Below, one piece after another: positions 37,301 to 50,300 of a DNA stretch of 64,000 nt (the first letter of the stretch is position 1; the number at the start of each line of letters is the position of its first letter). Under the pieces are notes generated by a model. That model made no database searches. It had not been told where the DNA came from and worked only from the letters and a program-made list of their open reading frames with translations. A program made the translations under genes and the position numbers. Source of the stretch: Marisa cornuarietis (lineage: Eukaryota > Mollusca > Gastropoda > Architaenioglossa > Ampullariidae); NCBI GenBank assembly GCA_004794655.1, contig SMMW01000555.1, positions 8,577,001 through 8,641,000 of the forward strand, read 5' to 3'.

Positions 37301-39288
37301 GACTGACAGGGTAGAATGCGGAACAGAGGACACGACTTTTTCTGCCACCACCTCCGCTTTTATGTTTGCTTCTGATGGGTCACTTCTCTTTCACGTCTTT
37401 CTTTAAAATTTATCAGCTTTCCATGAACTTTTAAGCAGATATAGTTCCTTTTATTTCATCTGCAATGATCAAGATTTAGATATATATAAAATTGTGCTTC
37501 CGATAAAACCCTTTCATTGTCAATAGTAGAATAGCTTGAGAAAGAGTAAACATTCATTTTCCTGAAAATATTTTAGCCTTTTTAACCTCTGATCACTTTA
37601 TTTTGTTTTTATTATTGCACTCTTTTGTTAGACCTGGATTTTTTCTTGGAGTAATGGAGAAAATGCGTCGTAATATTGCAGATGAATTTGCCGGCACAAG
37701 GTTCTGATAAAGGAAAGACTGCGAGTGTTGATGCTGCTGTTGATCGGTCTGCTAGTAGTTCTGCTGGTCATGCTGCTGATTCTCCTGCAAGTCATAAGAA
37801 TGAAGGTTCTCGCCTTAACCTGGAAGTAAACATCATTTGTTTTTCCCAGTGCTTAAAACGTTTACAGAAAAAATCATAAATGTGAAGAAAGAATTTCTAT
37901 AGAGTTTACCTCTGTTTCTTCTTGATCATATGATCATTTAAAATAGGATGATAACACTCATAAAATTATAATTTTAAATTATTTTCAAAAATGAACCGCT
38001 CTTACCTTTAAACATTAGCATGTTTTGTTCTTTTAGACAATTCCCACATATCAGTCTACATATCAGGATTTTCAAAGGTGTATTTCTGAAGTAGGTCCCG
38101 GTCGACACTTGGTAGGTACGGGAAAAAATTCAGTCATTCATTCACTCGAGTAAATTGCAATCATTCTAATGTGAAAAAAGATTGCCCATATGAAGGTGAA
38201 TCACAAGACACACTGTAACTGTGATCATAAACTGTCTGAAAACAAGTGGAACATCAACCCTCGTAGTCCTGCTGTGCTCACTTAAACACAAAATAATTAA
38301 ATTAGAAAAAGCCGGATAGTCTATCGTGGCAAGGGAAGTAATTGGTAGAGTAATGATAAAGCTTTAAAGTTCAGCTTTTGATTCCCTTGTACCATTAACC
38401 GTTTAAAATACTTTCATGCAGTATCTCTACTATGACAACAAGACTGTATCATAAACAAAACGTTAGGGAAATGCGTGTTCAGTTTCTTTTGGTGCCATAG
38501 CCATAAAGATTTTATAAAAGGATTCCTTGGACGCGAATTGCTTGTGGCAATAGGGAAGTGCCTAAAATAGTAAAAATAAGATGCCATTAAGATGTTTGAG
38601 ATTGTTACAATTGTTTTCAAAAGTAATTTGTTTTTGTCAAAGCATGCTAAAATATTTTTTCTCCGTGTTGTTCCTTCACGATGTTCCCCTGTAGAGATTT
38701 TCTGTTATTTTAATGACTACAGCATTTGTAAATTTAAATCAGATCGCAAGTATCCTACCATTGAAAGCAACAAACTCAGAAGAGGAGCAAATGTTATGGG
38801 ACTTGCAGCAAATGAAAGGGGATGTTTCTCTCAACTCCACTTGACTTTCTTTATAAATTTGACAGTTTAGACTTATTACGATATACATAATTATTAAAAA
38901 AAAACCAAAAGAAAAATAAGAGCTGTCCTTAGAAACAATAACTTCAAAGGGATGGTGGTCTTACAACTACATTTACACTACTCGCTACTAACTCTATAGC
39001 CATCTGTATTCTTCCGTTTGTTAAAGCTAATGCATCGTTAAGTATATTTGCAATTAAAAAAGTAACACGAACATTGACACACGCTTAATTCTATTTAACC
39101 TGCAAACTGTTTTAAGAGGAAAAGCAATTTTACTAATTGTTGCTGCTACTGTTGCTGTTGTTGACATTATTATCTATTTTCAGGTGCCAGGAATGCAACC
39201 ACCAGACGAAAATACTCCTCTTCTTTCCTTCGTTTACAAGCATATCTCCCTTTATTCTTCATCTAATTCTCAACAAAACATCATTTAG
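30061..39288 (+). CDS. CALHM-like large-pore channel subunit, gene A (9 coding exons, 343 aa)
   Basis: Predicted four-pass plasma-membrane channel subunit of the calcium homeostasis modulator family (ATP/ion-permeable pores). Exons: 30061-30250, 30598-30727, 31608-31729, 32220-32290, 33257-33281, 33994-34163, 37682-37825, 38037-38111 and 39184-39288 (TAG). Phases agree throughout; the 1,032 bases give 343 residues, against 346 in human CALHM1. TM1 is about residues 16-30. The family CPC motif is FCCPC at 35-39, TM2 about 47-63. Exon 2 has RRPLILSIAWVVYSGIDPK (TM3, 89-107) and exon 3 FAECLTQADNC (C111, C118), the expected partners for C37/C39, then TM4 (127-148). The second extracellular loop is much shorter than in vertebrates. 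The cytosolic tail has a helical module (180-235) and an Ala/Ser-rich part. Exon 3's acceptor is weak (no pyrimidine tract) but is fixed by paralogy with gene B. If the donor at 34164 is not used, the frame stops at 34184, giving a shorter tail. RTE LINE debris fills intron 6. Confidence 0.78.
31281..31358. repeat. (CA)n microsatellite in gene A intron 2
   Basis: 39 uninterrupted CA units. Confidence 0.95.
32683..32780. mobile_element. hAT-type end fragment in gene A intron 4
   Basis: CAGAGGTGGGGATCCTTTTC followed by CTCCAAGGTCCAATTTGAT is close to the start of many hAT non-autonomous elements (CAGAGGTGGG-type ends). I did not find the opposite end or a duplication, so it may be a truncated copy. 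Confidence 0.4.
34573..36690 (+). pseudogene. RTE-type LINE: endonuclease end plus reverse transcriptase, internally deleted
   Basis: Open from 34609 to 36093. It starts inside the AP-endonuclease (NQIDHVIINRRWRS, then ASDHTLVIAAVSLKLR, the final catalytic Asp-His pair), then a charged linker and the RT fingers (SGKAPGADGITAEML, NNWRGITFLSITSKV, PQQAGFRPGRSC). Near 35935 the sequence jumps from the RQIL segment straight to the palm region encoded in another frame (AKLVQVV, then GAKQGCIRSPFIFIL), so the stretch with catalytic motif A is deleted. A TGA at about 36129-36131 interrupts it before the DFADDIS box (36135 frame), and the thumb region continues to LLYGSEAWKM and RCLRRILNIFW. The wording matches RTE-clade ORFs; the clade is inferred. 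It lies in intron 6 of gene A, in the gene's orientation. Confidence 0.8.
36690..37200 (+). mobile_element. Tail of a second, different RTE-type LINE fused to the first
   Basis: The previous LINE's thumb sequence ends abruptly at HVNYLCEWG, and a new one begins at the equivalent of an earlier point (GVQFREVNNLKYFRATLTK), followed by KYNLYKFLVVLIVLY, a stop, RREKNPGI-type and RRKLVWFGHVT-type pieces in shifting frames. Two thumb/C-terminal regions in series mean a junction of two LINE copies, by nested insertion or recombination. Confidence 0.6.
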
Positions 39289-39639
39289 ATGTCATTTTCG
39301 ATGTGGATGACTTCAAATGGCGTATTGGTACTGAAATACCTGTCAGAAACAGTTGTACTTTTGATTATTCTTACAATAGACGAAGAATGATTTCTTCTTC
39401 ATGGAGATTCACGGAGGTGTTGTTGGATGGCTTGATGAAACGACAGCCGATCCTTTACTACTAGCATTGACAAGTCCGGCAAATTTTTGTACTATACCCA
39501 TGTCAGGGGATAGACATGGATTATTAACATGAATGCGGATAGTGTTTATATATGTACACATGTACGCGTTTTCCATTTTTATTGCCTAAATGTTCTCATG
39601 TGTTGTTCTATTTCTTGTAGCATTTGCATTGTGAAATCC

Positions 39640-40440
39640 TAATTCTCAAAAAGCGAGAAAAATGACATTAATTATTATCACTTCTTTTCACGGTTAATCT
39701 CTTGCAACACTCTGGTCATAGAAGTTTGGAAAAGCACTGTTAGTAGTAAATGTTATTCAGGATATGTTTCTACTCAGACGATTTTATCGCACTTATTCCT
39801 ATTGTGGTCAGTGGTATCTGATTATTAAGTCCAGTATTATAGTAGCACAGTTTGCAGGAAATAGGGATAAATGTGTATGAAAACATGATCTACATTACAA
39901 AGATTCTTGAAGTTTCCGGAGAGTAAAACCATTATCACGTTCATTCCAATGGATTTCAAGTGAGACAATTTCAGTTTTGTTATACTGCCGTGAGCTTGCA
40001 GGAATCGACTGGCACTTGCTTCTTAAGTTTAAAAACTGTTTTGGCGGGGCTTACAAATTTCTGTTCTGGTGGATGTTGTAAATAGTATGCCATACCTTTT
40101 AATGTGAGAATATTGAGCAACGAGGCAAGACAGGACTTGGGTAAACCATAGAATGGAGCGGAACCGAGTAAAATCAAGTTTAAGTTAATGTTGAAGGCAA
40201 TGCGCTGCAAACCTGTATTGAGCGCGGGAAAATCTGTGCAGCAAGAATGAATTTTGTACAATTAATTCAGTCTATACACAACAGCTTGCTCCTGGTTAGC
40301 TGTGTACAAGCCTTTGTGCTTGGTTGGCGACAGATTGCATTCTACCAGGCCAGAAACTGAAACTAGACCGGCACAAAGCAACATCAGTGTCCGCGATGCT
40401 CTGTTGCTACTCCCTAACATAGTACATGTATAGCCACGAG
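39640..40440. repeat. Diverged segmental duplication, unit 1
   Basis: Blocks in this stretch recur in the same order at 41110-41830: the TCTTGCAACACTCTGGTCATAG block (39704), the GAGCAACGAGGCAAGA block (40115), the CAACAGCTTGCTCCTGGTTAGC block (40280) and the GATGCTCTGTTGCTACTC block (40393). Identity is perhaps 65-75 per cent by eye, with indels. There is no clear coding in either unit. Confidence 0.7.
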
Positions 40441-40802
40441 TCTGCCGTCTAGAACAGATAGAACGTTGCTCCCTGTATTCTGCACATCCACCCTTAATGC
40501 ATCTGTGCACGACGCCGGTAACGCACTTATGTATTTCTTTGTAGCTTTGCACGAAATGTCAAAGAAGTCAGTTACACCAACCACCACTCCTTGCACTCGT
40601 TTTGCCTTTCCTTTTTCAAAATTTGATTTTTAAAGTTCGTTGGCTCAGCCTTCAGCAGTTTTTTTCTTTTCTTCTTTTCTTCTTAATGTGGATCCTTTGA
40701 ATGCGAAATGAAAAGAGGGTCACATATGTTTTTCATCGACTTCTGTCCCTGGTTGCCTTCTGCATGCACTCGGTAAAGCGCACAGCTGCTTCTTTTCAAT
40801 GC

Positions 40803-40925
40803 AGGCACGAGCGACACGTGATCCCAATGTTTCTGAGAAGTTGCCTACAAAGATTGCTTATATCCCTATGCTGGTGGGTAGAGGAATTAGCGTCTGCCTT
40901 TCGATTAGGTTCGTTGATTTGACAG
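40803..40925 (+). other. Possible exon between genes A and B
   Basis: Flanked by an excellent acceptor (CTGCTTCTTTTCAATGCAG) and donor (GACAG/GTAAGA). Two frames are open across most of it, and one contains a hydrophobic stretch (LQRLLISLCWW). It might be a non-coding first exon of gene B or an exon remnant of a lost third paralog. I cannot assign a product. Confidence 0.3.
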
Positions 40926-41109
40926 GTAAGAAGATGTCTTTCCTGCAACCTGTTTTGCTTTTTCTTCTCGTTTCTTATATGCAAATATATCTTCATAGTT
41001 TTAGATTTTATAGAATAAAATCAGGTTGTTACTTTACCACTTTCTTAGTGTAAATTACACAAGCCGATGCTGATACATATAAAAAATACAAATTGTAAAT
41101 GGCATAAAC

Positions 41110-41818
41110 GCCAGGAAAAAAACTAAGCAAATAACATTAGTTATAATCGCCGCTCTTTGCGTCAATCTGTGAAACACTCTGGTTATAGACAATTAGAAAA
41201 GCTCTACTAGAAGTCACTGCTACATCAGGACTTGGGGGCATTTTTGACTTGAACTATCTTACTACACATATTACATTGAAAAATCACTGCAGCCAGCTAG
41301 TTTTGAAGAAATAACTACAAATATATGTGACATTAAATATTTATATTAGAATAAGTGTTTCCAGAGAGGAAAAGCTGATTCACATTATTCGATTTCGTTT
41401 GATTTCTTTTATAATGCCTTTGCCTCATTTCTGTTCTGCTGCTTGATATCTTACAAATTATACTACACTTTTTGACGTGAGAAAAATTGAGCAACAAAGC
41501 AAGATGGGGGCTAGGATACACATATAGCAGGTGTGACAAGGAAGCGTGATATATATATATATATATTGACAATATACAAGTTAACGTTTAAGAAAAATGT
41601 GCTGCATTTGAACATGATGTTTTGAACGCACCGAAAAGGCTGCACTCAAACTTCTGACGCAGTCAATATGCAACAGCCTGTTGCTGGTTTGCTATGTGCA
41701 GTCTGTTCTGCTTGGTTGGCTACACACTGCAGTCCCACCAGCCAGAAAATAAAAGGACAAAGTCAACACAGCAACTTTAGCGTCCGCCATGTTCTGTTGC
41801 TACTCTCCAATACAGAGC

Positions 41819-41830
<12 letters not shown>
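41110..41830. repeat. Diverged segmental duplication, unit 2
   Basis: Matches unit 1 in order and orientation: GTGAAACACTCTGGTTATAG (41171), GAGCAACAAAGCAAGA (41489), GCAACAGCCTGTTGCTGGTT (41669) and CATGTTCTGTTGCTACTCTC (41788). It ends at a long CA tract. The duplication lies between the two CALHM-like genes and may date from the duplication that produced them. Confidence 0.7.

Positions 41831-41904
<74 letters not shown>
41821..41904. repeat. (CA)n microsatellite
   Basis: 42 uninterrupted CA units. Confidence 0.95.
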
Positions 41905-41907
<3 letters not shown>

Positions 41908-42836
41908 GGTCCGGGACGCTATTGGACGAACACAAGCAACAAGCTCCTTCAAACGAACAAAAGACCACACCCCGTCTGACCAGTGACTAGCCCTAGCCTC
42001 GGTTACAGGTGGCAAGTTAGAGAAGAAGAATTCTTTCACCGTGCCATGCTGGCAAATCCCGCCGGCCATGAGACAAGCCATGGAATGTTTTCTCTTTTCG
42101 CCGTGATGCGTAAACTTTGCCACGGTTCGTCAGCGAGAGACGATTGCCCACACTTCTAAGAAACCACTTTTCACACTTGGCTTTTTCTAGCCACTTACGG
42201 TCTTCCCTACATGATGGTTCCCTAAAAACCTTTACACTAAACCCTTTCAATCACACAAGTGTTGTCTGGGGTTATGTGATCAGTTTTAATCTTTAAGTGT
42301 TGGATATTTTTATCAGTAATGTTTTGCGATTATCCGCTTAAAGCGCCGTGTTACGATAATTATCGCCTGAGGAGCTCATCACATCAGTAAATTGGATATT
42401 ACAGAAAGATCGATAAATACAGCATTGTACTGTGAATGCATTTGCTTTGGAGTTTCTTATTTTTTGTTCTCTTAATTTAACAACACAGTACGTAATATAC
42501 TGAAAACAAATTATAGCAATCGACTAGGGTTATTGGTAGAGCCTCCAGTCAACAGAAGCTTGTTAGTACTCTGTTTCTTTTTAGGGAGTTGAAGGAAGTT
42601 CGTAAATATTCGACAGCTGGGTGACTGGCGCCACCAACACTCTAGGGGATCAAGGCTTTCATTAAATCGGACAGTAGAGAAAGGGCTAATAAAAATTAGT
42701 AAAATAAATTGATCTCTTAGATACAAACTTGAGAGCCCTGACGTGAAATTTGTGTTTTTTCCCCTAAGACATAGAGATACAAAAAAGATCTATTCATTCG
42801 GAAATGAACATTAAATTTCCTGCTACTTTTTTACAG

Positions 42837-42894
42837 ACCTGTCAATAACACGCTTTGAGACAAACTGTGCTGATCCAGAAATACCCGGTACAAA
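42837..42894 (+). other. 5' UTR of gene B start exon
   Basis: Follows the acceptor CTACTTTTTTACAG (ends 42836). The ATG at 42895 has a purine at -3 and G at +4 (AAAATGG), a good initiation context. The leader resembles that of gene A. Confidence 0.5.
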
Positions 42895-45800
42895 ATGGGA
42901 GTTATGAGAGACATCTCTTCAATGGTCAAGACTTATTCTTCATTAGTTACATTTGCTGTAATTGCCGTCGCAGACTACATATGGGAGGATAAGTATTTTA
43001 CCTGTCCATGTGTGGACACAGGGCTGAAAGTTGCCTATTCTTTGGCGTTTGTATTGTCTCCAGCAATTTTCCTTCTTCTGGCCGGTAAGTTCACTTTCTC
43101 CTGAACTGTTCAACGTCTTATTTACACATTATTTGATGACTTGATGACTGATATAAGGAATGTTTGTACCGCAGATCTAAAACCATTTATAATTCAGCCA
43201 AGATCGGATTTTAGTTGCTATTACTTTAAATTACTAGATAAAGGATTTGTGCAATTGTTGCTATATCTCACTGTGAATTATACTTACCTCCACTTCCCTA
43301 CAAGAGCCTTAGGATTCTGTTGTTTCCCAGTATCTTCCATAAGCTTATTTTAAGTTCATCGTGCTTTGTGCTTTCTTGCACATAAAACGCTGTTCAAAAA
43401 TGATTTCCGAGATTTCCTAGTGCTTTGTTATCCAAATTTGTTACCATTCGGCTGTGTTATAACAAACAATGCCAAACAGTGTCGTAAGACTGGCCAGGAA
43501 TGTGCAGTGACATCCGGCGCTTTTGTGCAGCGTGCGACGAGTGCCATGGAAGGAGCGCGTGGCAGGAGCATGGACATTCACGCATGTGTTTTGATTTTTG
43601 TGAGGTGTTGTTGATTTCATGATGCTTCTTCAACCAGGTTGTGCTGGTGCCTATCAGCAGTTTTTGAAGATATCTCGAGGGCTATTTTTTTTTCACTGAA
43701 AGGTTGTTGAGGTATTGTGACCTTGCATTTTATTTGAGCATTTCGTTATGTTCTTCTTGTCGCAAGTAGGTTGCGTCACGTGCAAGTTGTTTGTCGCAGT
43801 GTTTCCCTGCCTTTTCACTCTAGGAAGGGGAGATCATGGTACATGCGGCTGGTTTTATTTTTCTTCTGTGCTTGTTAGCATGGCTAGGGAGGGTATTTTT
43901 GCATGAACACAGGTTTGTGTGTTCTGTGGGCGTGGCATTTTCTACTTTGAGGTTTTTGGCTTTCTCTCTTTCCAGGTACTTCCTTCTGTCTTGACACGCG
44001 GTCATTTTAAACTCCGCGTTGTTTTGTTTTAGGAGGGGGATATGCCGCGTGTCTGCGATTATTTTTTCAGTTTTCTTGTTTCCTTCTCGAACTCTGCTGG
44101 CCTGTCATGGGGGTACGTGGACGGATGGGGGAAAGAGGTGTCGCATCTGGCGACAGGTCACCTTCTGCAACCCTATCCGCTCCGCGAGCCCCGAGGCTCT
44201 GACCCGCGCGAGGCCCGCAGCGATTTGTTGTCGTCACGCGTCGGTTGCTCGCAGAGTATTGGGCGCCAAGAGGGGAATTTTCTCAAATTTTCTATTTCTA
44301 GCTATACATTGCAGTGTATAATTATAGAATGCAATGTATAGCTATACAATACATTGCATTTTATATTTATACAATTCATTCTATACTTATAGATTGCATT
44401 CTATAGTCTACATTGCATTCTATAAGTATAAAATGCAATGTATAGCTATACATTGAAATGTATAATTATCCATTTCAATGTATAGCTAGAGAGAAAAGTT
44501 GCTATCCAATTACATTTATATATACATTTCAATTCTTTAGCTATAGAATGCATTCTATCTATACATTCAAAATCTATATTTATAGATTGCATTCTATAAC
44601 TTCTGACTTGAAATGTACACCCCTCCCCCTTCGTGCGCAGGTTTTGGCGCGTTTTTGTCCCTGGGCACAGTTTTCCTACAGCAGCGGTCAGTGCTGGACG
44701 TGCCGGCAGACCGTGGCCTTAGAAGTTGCTAACCAATTCATTTTATATATACAACTCCATTCTGTAGCTACAGAAAGCTTTACTTAGAGAAATCTCTCTG
44801 TAGTTAGAGAAAGCTTTCTCTAGCTACAGAGAGATTTCTCTACGTGCAGATATTTCTCTAGCGAGAGGATGATGTATATACCGAACGAGGCTGGCTTATT
44901 TGCATCTGGGACAAGAAGGTCAAAGATCAACCAATCAGAGCCCTCGAAATATGGTCTCACGTTCTTGATGTTCTCTGATTGGTTGATCTTTGAGAAAGCT
45001 TTCTCTAGCTACAGAATGGAATTGTATATATAAAATGAATTGGCTAGCAACTTCTAAGTATAATATAAATTAAATAATTTGGTTTCACCGAGTTTTTTCT
45101 CTCTCTAGCTAGAGAATACATTCTGTAGTTACAGAGCACATTCTGTACGTACAGAACTCATTCTGAAGTTACAGAATGCATTCACTAGCTAGAGAGAGAA
45201 AGTAGAGAAAATTCCCCTCTTGGCGCCCAATACAGGGATGCAACCAGGTCACATGCTACGCGTCGAGGACAGGCTGACGAAAGCGATGATCCAACGAGTG
45301 TTTTGAACATAGAAGATTCCTTACTAATATCTATGAATGTAAATTTTAACCAAAAATATGATATTTCATAAAGATGATCATACTGGAAAATAAAGTCGGT
45401 CCGGTACTGTAGTGGTTAAAATCTCGTTTGTAATTAATGCATTGAAGATTGTTAAGTCATGGATTCGTCATGGACGCAGAGGTCACTGAGTATAAAATTT
45501 GTTCACAGGACTTACCGTCAGGGTATTTATTTGGAGAATTCGGTTTTTACTTTACTTATAACCCTTTAATTCAACAATGTGAAATCGCCACCTTATTTTT
45601 CTGATATATCGATTACAATACCTTCTAACGAAGGTGCTTGGTGGGCCCAAGGAGCCCTCAGTCCTATTATTCTTCGCTCCAATGTCGAGCGCACTAAGCT
45701 ATATGCTACTGAGCTTCCTCACTGTAAAAATGTGTAAATATTAATAATTAATAATTAATGTGTAGATACAAATGTGAAAATATCAACTAAGAGAAGTTAA

Positions 45801-45982
45801 AAATGGTGTTAATCAAAATTTTCTAATGGACAAATACAAGATACACTATTCAGCATGGGTTTTTTGAACAGACCATTTATCTATTACGTGAAACCCACAT
45901 GCATTGTAAATGAGCAATAAAAGAAAGTCTGAGGTGATCTTAAATGCCAAGTACTTCAGACATACTAAAGTTCCTTTATATC

Positions 45983-46032
<50 letters not shown>

Positions 46033-47293
46033 CGTGCGCATGTGTTTCAGATTCTAACTGGAGGGTACTTTCTATGTCATGTAAAAACTGCTGTTGCGAG
46101 AACTTCTGCAGAAAACGGTCAGGTTTTACTCGCCCTTGCATCCTCGCAGGAGCCTGGATATTCTACAGCGTTATGGACCCACGGTAACTTTACTTCCTTT
46201 CTTATTTTTTTGCTAAAGTTACAAGCCGCAATTAAAAAAAATTAAAAAGAACTAACTTGAAAAATAAAATGTAATAGTATATACTTAATAGGGTATCTCA
46301 AAAAAGCATTTTGTTATTATACATTTTTTAATCCACCAAAGACTGCTCACCTCACCTCATTTGAAATTCTGCTTGTAATTATTAAAATTATGCTGATTAA
46401 AACACAAAACTAAAAGTGCTCGTCCATCGTCGACAATCCATCATCCATCCACTGGCTATCTACAAGGTATTGATCTGTGGACAAGAACTATTTCCATGTT
46501 TTTTGACTCAAGAAGAATGACAAACAGTTGATTGTCTTTAAACTATTTTATCGCTGGATTTGCACTGCTTCTTTTGGTTTTGGTTTTTCAAATGAGCAGT
46601 CTGCAGCCAACTCTATGAGCAGCAGAAAAAGGCGTCTGCCTTTGAGATCCGTTCTATGACTGGGCCTGTGGCGTGGAAAAGAGCATTTACAGCCTGGATG
46701 ACAGTTTTTCAAATAGACTGTACATGCTGGAACATACCCCGGTCTTATGGAGAGGATCAGAGGGTTTTACAGAATTGATATACTGACTGATCCACGTAAA
46801 CATGGCCAGGACAGGGTAGAATTTAAAATCTGTGTTCTGAAAAAAAAACCCTTCAGCAAGGAGGTATGCAAAGCAAAGGTTTCAAATCACCTTTCGAACG
46901 ATGGTAATGTTCAGGTGATAAAGTCTACCTTGATGTACGCCTCCTTTCGTCTGAAATAAAACATTTGTTAAGTCAGAAGTACCGCACTCGTTGAGCTCTT
47001 ATAAAGCACTTCGATGACTTTTACGAAACCATTTACGATGTTGAATTTTGGAATCACATGATGTAGCCCCTCATGCCAGACTCTTTCAAAAGCATTTCTA
47101 AAGTGATAAAGGTTCCGCTGATACTGAAGATGTCAAAGTAACCTTATAACCAATTCTGCAGAGAGAATTTTGATAAATTTATTATTATGCTTTGAGTATA
47201 CTTATTAGACACAAATGAAGAAGTGAGCGCCGCAAAGAGAAGATTTTTCATTTTCATTATCTTCTAAATTTCATTTCTTATAAGCATAGTGGC

Positions 47294-47346
<53 letters not shown>

Positions 47347-50300
47347 TGAGAGAGAGAGAGAGAGAGAGACCACTAACTTATCCAGGATCTGACTTTCAGT
47401 TCTTATTTCATACATATAATTTATTAAAAAGAATGAAATTCATGTGCTTTGGCAATGTATGAGAACTGAAAAACATAAAGTAGACCTTACATCGTTCTTA
47501 ATGTTCTGTGTGTAGGTTCTCAGAGTGTATAATGAGTGAGCGTTTCAGAAGAGACACACAGAAAAACTGCACCGCCGAGGACCAAGCACAAGGAGAACTG
47601 AAGTCGGCCTTTGCAATAACCATACTATGTGTTAGTATCATCGTACTTTTTTACATAAGTAAGTATACAAAGTTGTTTTTAAAAAATCTTAATCTTAAAG
47701 GAATGACCGTGGTTAACATTGTCAGGCTCATTTGTCAGTCGTTATTATCAGACAGATGAAATAGAATAGACTAGCCGTAAAATGGTTAGAAAGAAACCGG
47801 AATTACAAGAAAGTGTCATAGATTAGGTTTATCACCGCTAGTTAAGCAGTAAGTGTACTAAAGTGTGTATTCACATGTGCGGTTGATCAAATTGCTTACG
47901 AGACCTCAAAACGCATATTCAGAGGTTGAACATTTTTTGCATTACTGTTGAGGATTTCTCAGAGGTAGCAATATGACATTGTAAGCAGACAATTCACTGC
48001 CTAGCCCAGGTATTCATTTCATTTATTCATTCCTCCCTTGACTGGTACTATTTGTTATGGTGAGCACGTGGGTATACGTGGCAGCTGACAAGGCCCGCAA
48101 CTCACGCCTGACTTGAGCAGGTCCTGCACAGGACAACCAGTCCACTCATTGACTTTCGTAAGCAAGTTCTCTGGCCACCGCCGCGTCGACCGCCCTCCAA
48201 GGTGCCTTGAAGAACAGTTCTCGACAAGGTGACGTACCGGGTCGCACGCAAAACCACACCAGCCTACGTAACTCGACCTTTCCTGATGTAGTACGAGTGT
48301 GGCGACCATGATTCGTACAGTCATTAGTTTTATGTTTCTTATTCGAGATCCGGAGCAGCCTCCTCAGGCTCTTGTTCTCAGATGTCTGCACTCTCCTCTT
48401 CATATTGGCAAGTATGGTCCGCGTTTCACGTCAGTAGAGCAGGATCGGTAGTAGGATGAACTTGTACAGATTATACTTCGTTTGATGTTTATACTAATGT
48501 TTGGTTGTGCCAGACCCCGTCCAGCCTAGTCATTGGTCCTGTTGATGCTGTCATCCTAATCTGGATATTTGTCATAGAGTTTTCAAGTATTTAAATCTTC
48601 TCCCACCTCTTAGAAGGGGTACTCCGTTCATGGAGATGTCTGCTTTGATGTCGCTAATGACCCTGACTTGTCAGTGCTGGGATCTATTTTATATTTGTTT
48701 GAACTATCTGTACGTTGTTCGTAAGGTCTTGTAGGTTTTAGCTAGTACCTGATATGAGGTCTGCAAAGCGAAGGTTGCAAATTGGTGCAAACTGAGGGCT
48801 TCACGCATGATGTTCTCTGGAAAAATGTTAAGCAGTATATAGGGTCGACCTTGATGTACGTCTCCTGTTGTCTGAAATAAAACATTTGCATTAACACACT
48901 CGTTGAGCATTTCGATGAATTTAACTAAACCGTTTTCGATGTTGAATTTTGGAATAACACGACATAGCCTTGCGTGCCAGAAACTGTCGAAAATCTTTCT
49001 AAAGTCTATTAAACCGTGATAGAGGTCCCGCTGATACTGAAGACGCCAAGGTAACCTAATAATCATTTTTGCAGAGAAAATGTTGACAACTTTATCGTAT
49101 GCTTAGAGTATACTCATTGGGCATTTTGTGTATTTAAACACAGAATTTTGAAAAAAAATAATCTATAGAAAACTGCAGGAGGTGAAACTGGCACAACAAA
49201 CGTCACAATACAAGGGAACCTTTTTGTCCCTCTCCACATTTATAGGCTTATATTTATACAATTAGCAAGTGCGTGTTTGTAAAATTAACAGGAATTTCGC
49301 GGGAGACAGCTAGATACGTTTCACTTTACCATAAAGGGTAGATGAGATTTGAAAGCTGTCAAGAGTTAGCGAGTTCACTGCGTGTAAGGGACTTCCCTGC
49401 AGTTTTATGTTTGCAAAATCTGCGTCATGGCCTGTTCAAAGACCATAGAATATATTTTTTTGTGCGGCGTATTTTATGGGGATTTCTACTGATCGTTTTG
49501 ACGCCACTCGTGAATATTGTGTTGCTCCTTTGCCCTTATTTGGTGTAAGAGCGGGGGAGATAATTTCGTTGTTCATATTTGGAGATGTGTAAAGTGTAAC
49601 TTCAGTTCCTATATATACAGCCTGTCCTTTCGGAGCTACTTTGGGATCGAGCTGGAACTTCTTTGATGGCAGTTTTTAAAATGGTTTCGCCCAGGCGTAG
49701 GAAGACAGGAGTATCCGCGATGCAGACTTTTACACGCGGTCAGTCTTCACTAATTGCCTACCGACAATAGGCGGGGAGGAGATCACAGGCGGTGCCGACT
49801 ACTGGTTGTTGGCACCGCGTGGCCTTCTACCTTCCCTCCCTCGCATGGACAAAGCCTTTCTCTTCCTCCAGTGCGAAGAAGTTCCGCATTTAAGTCTTGT
49901 GTCAGTGATACGCATTTAACACTAAGATTTAGCTCTGTCAAAGTTGGGATCATGGTAGAATCCGTTTTCCAGAAGAGATCTAAGCTTCGACTTGATATAA
50001 ATAATGACTTGTCAGGTAACCTGCTAATTTCAAAGGGTACTTTATATAGTAGACGCATGAAAAGAAACAGTTTGACTTGACTGTTTGCACATGCGTTACG
50101 GATCTGAGCTTCTGTGTATTTGTAAGAGTACACACGTATCTCAAAACGCAAGTGGTTACTCTCTTTGATTAGGTTCTTTCAACCTTTCACGTTAATTTTA
50201 AACTAACATTTGAGGATACCATTTAAATGCTTAATATATTTTTTTTATTCAACCCGTTTGGTGCTCTTCAGTGGTTGACAATTGCTGCTGCAAAGGTACC

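Noticed and set aside
43500..44250. Possible GC-richer gene upstream of the short transposon derivative
   Set aside because: Frames are short and overlap on both strands, with no splice-linked continuation and no recognisable motif.
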